Positions 4,868-5,736 of a DNA stretch of 5,736 bases are shown here, in pieces. Position 1 is the stretch's first letter. Each line of letters begins with the position of its first letter. The stretch is from Actinomycetes bacterium (lineage in GTDB: Bacteria; Actinomycetota; Acidimicrobiia; Acidimicrobiales; RAAP-2): assembly GCA_021795095.1 (NCBI GenBank), contig JAJYPU010000119.1:1-5736 (forward strand), in the 5' to 3' direction. The notes below the pieces were generated by a model. The model worked only from the letters and a program-made list of their open reading frames with translations, was not told where the DNA came from and did no database searches. A program made the position numbers and the translations under genes.

Positions 4868-5736
4868 GATGATCCTCCATCGGCCCACAGGTCCTTCATC
4901 AGGTACTCCTCGCCCGGCACGTCACCGGCTTTGGCTTCATCGACCGCGCGTTCCACGGCGGCCGTCACGTCCTCTTCGATCGCCACCAGCTGCTCCTCCG
5001 TGGCGCCGACCTCGAGCAGGAATGCCCGGTAGCGCGGGATCGGATCCTTCGCCAGCCACTCGGCCACCTCGGAGTCCGGCCGGTACTTGCCCGGGTCGGC
5101 CCGCGAGTGCCCACCGTGTCGGTAGGTCGTGGCCTCGATCATGCTCGGACCCTCCCCCGCGCGAGCCCGCTCTATGGCGGCACTCGCGACGGCGTACACC
5201 GCTTCGGCGTCGTTGCCGTCGACGATGATGCTCTCGAGGCCGTAGGCACTCGCCCGGTCAGCGGCCGGGTTCGCCACCGCCGTGACCTCGCTCGTGCGGG
5301 TGTACTCCATCCAGAGGTTGTTCTCGCAGATGAAGACCACGGGCAGCTTCCAGATGGCCGCGAAGTTGAGCGCCTCGTGGAAGGCGCCGATGTTCACCGA
5401 ACCGTCGCCGAAGAAGCACACCGCAACCTGGTCGGTCCCGCGGTACTGCGCGCTCCAGGCCGCACCGCAGGCGATCGGCAGGTGGGCGCCGATGATGGCG
5501 TAGCTGCCCATCACCCCGTGCTCGACACTGGTGAGGTGCATCGAACCGCCCTTGCCTGCCATGAGACCGTTCGTGCGCCCGAGCAGCTCGGCCATGACGG
5601 GCGTCATGGGAACGCCCCGAGCCAAGGTGTGCGCGTGCCCCCGGTAGGTCGCGAAGGTCCAGTCGTCGGGCCGCATCGCCGCGGCGACACCGGCCGCGAT
5701 CGCTTCCTGGCCGAGCGAGAGATGGCTCGTGCCCTT
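4855..5736 (-). CDS. 2-oxoacid dehydrogenase E1 component, alpha subunit (5' end outside window)
   Basis: The last 293 residues of E1 alpha; the reading frame is open to the right edge, and the family is about 320-350 residues, so a few dozen N-terminal residues are missing. The visible part opens with KGTSHLSLGQEAIAAGV, then RPDDWTFATYRGHAHTLARG, both family hallmarks, so the Met at 5676 is internal. The thiamine-diphosphate/magnesium motif starts at GDGS (from 5409) and ends at NN (to 5317), 31 residues in all. GKGGSMHL and the active-site loop YRHGGHSRADPGKYR (in the 5080-5130 region) are present. The loop resembles acetoin- and pyruvate-type E1 alpha subunits more than the YHGHS form of classical pyruvate dehydrogenase. 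With E1 beta it forms the decarboxylating heterotetramer. The TGA at 4855-4857 lies 13 bases into E1 beta, giving translational coupling and equal production of the two chains. The operon promoter lies outside the window. The substrate remains uncertain. Confidence 0.9.
   Translation of the reverse strand, partial: KGTSHLSLGQEAIAAGVAAAMRPDDWTFATYRGHAHTLARGVPMTPVMAELLGRTNGLMAGKGGSMHLTSVEHGVMGSYAIIGAHLPIACGAAWSAQYRGTDQVAVCFFGDGSVNIGAFHEALNFAAIWKLPVVFICENNLWMEYTRTSEVTAVANPAADRASAYGLESIIVDGNDAEAVYAVASAAIERARAGEGPSMIEATTYRHGGHSRADPGKYRPDSEVAEWLAKDPIPRYRAFLLEVGATEEQLVAIEEDVTAAVERAVDEAKAGDVPGEEYLMKDLWADGGSSWRN
4874..4878 (-). promoter_or_regulatory. Ribosome binding site of E1 beta, inside the E1 alpha coding end
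   Basis: The minus strand reads GGAGG six bases before ATG 4867. It lies within the last codons of E1 alpha, so ribosomes finishing E1 alpha uncover or directly reuse it. It decides the E1 beta start in favour of 4867 over the upstream in-frame Met at 4888. Confidence 0.75.

Noticed and set aside
1..5736. Mobile element, defence system, CRISPR or tRNA/rRNA content
   Set aside because: No transposase, integrase, nuclease, terminal repeat, spaced repeat array or RNA-gene fold was recognised; nearly all bases are accounted for by six genes of common families.

Overview
The window is GC-rich and densely coding, with strong GC bias at third codon positions and purine-rich GGAGG-type ribosome sites. 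Together with a 487-residue KdpD-like kinase that lacks its N-terminal sensor, this fits a high-GC actinobacterium. A lineage such as Acidimicrobiia is plausible, but the sequence alone cannot fix it. There are no RNA genes, insertion sequences, CRISPR arrays or phage genes.

Left part (1-2406): the regulatory end of a Kdp potassium-uptake locus. A 27-residue membrane peptide of the kind found beside KdpF reads leftward, so kdpFABC probably lies beyond base 1. Reading rightward are kdpD (sensor histidine kinase, 246-1709) and kdpE (OmpR-family response regulator, 1711-2406), one base apart. The divergent control region (107-245) holds a 34-bp interrupted palindrome, three CTTCATT direct repeats at helical-turn spacing, and a -10-like GATAAT placed so that kdpD could be read from a leaderless message.

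Right part (2442-5736): a leftward operon for a 2-oxoacid dehydrogenase complex, in the order E1 alpha (5' end outside the window), E1 beta, E2. E1 alpha and E1 beta overlap by 13 bases. E1 beta and E2 are separated by 68 bases that carry a perfect 13-bp hairpin. E2 has one lipoyl domain, two tandem peripheral-subunit-binding domains and the catalytic domain. The substrate is not settled: the E1 subunits look most like the acetoin/pyruvate group, and branched-chain 2-oxoacids remain possible. No E3 (dihydrolipoamide dehydrogenase) gene is visible, and the gene after E2 is the convergent kdpE.

The two halves are transcribed toward each other and meet at a 35-bp junction (2407-2441). Nothing suggests a functional link between potassium control and the dehydrogenase. 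Most of the window is ordinary metabolism and signalling. The parts most worth a second look are the kdp control region, the duplicated E3-binding domain and the intercistronic hairpin.
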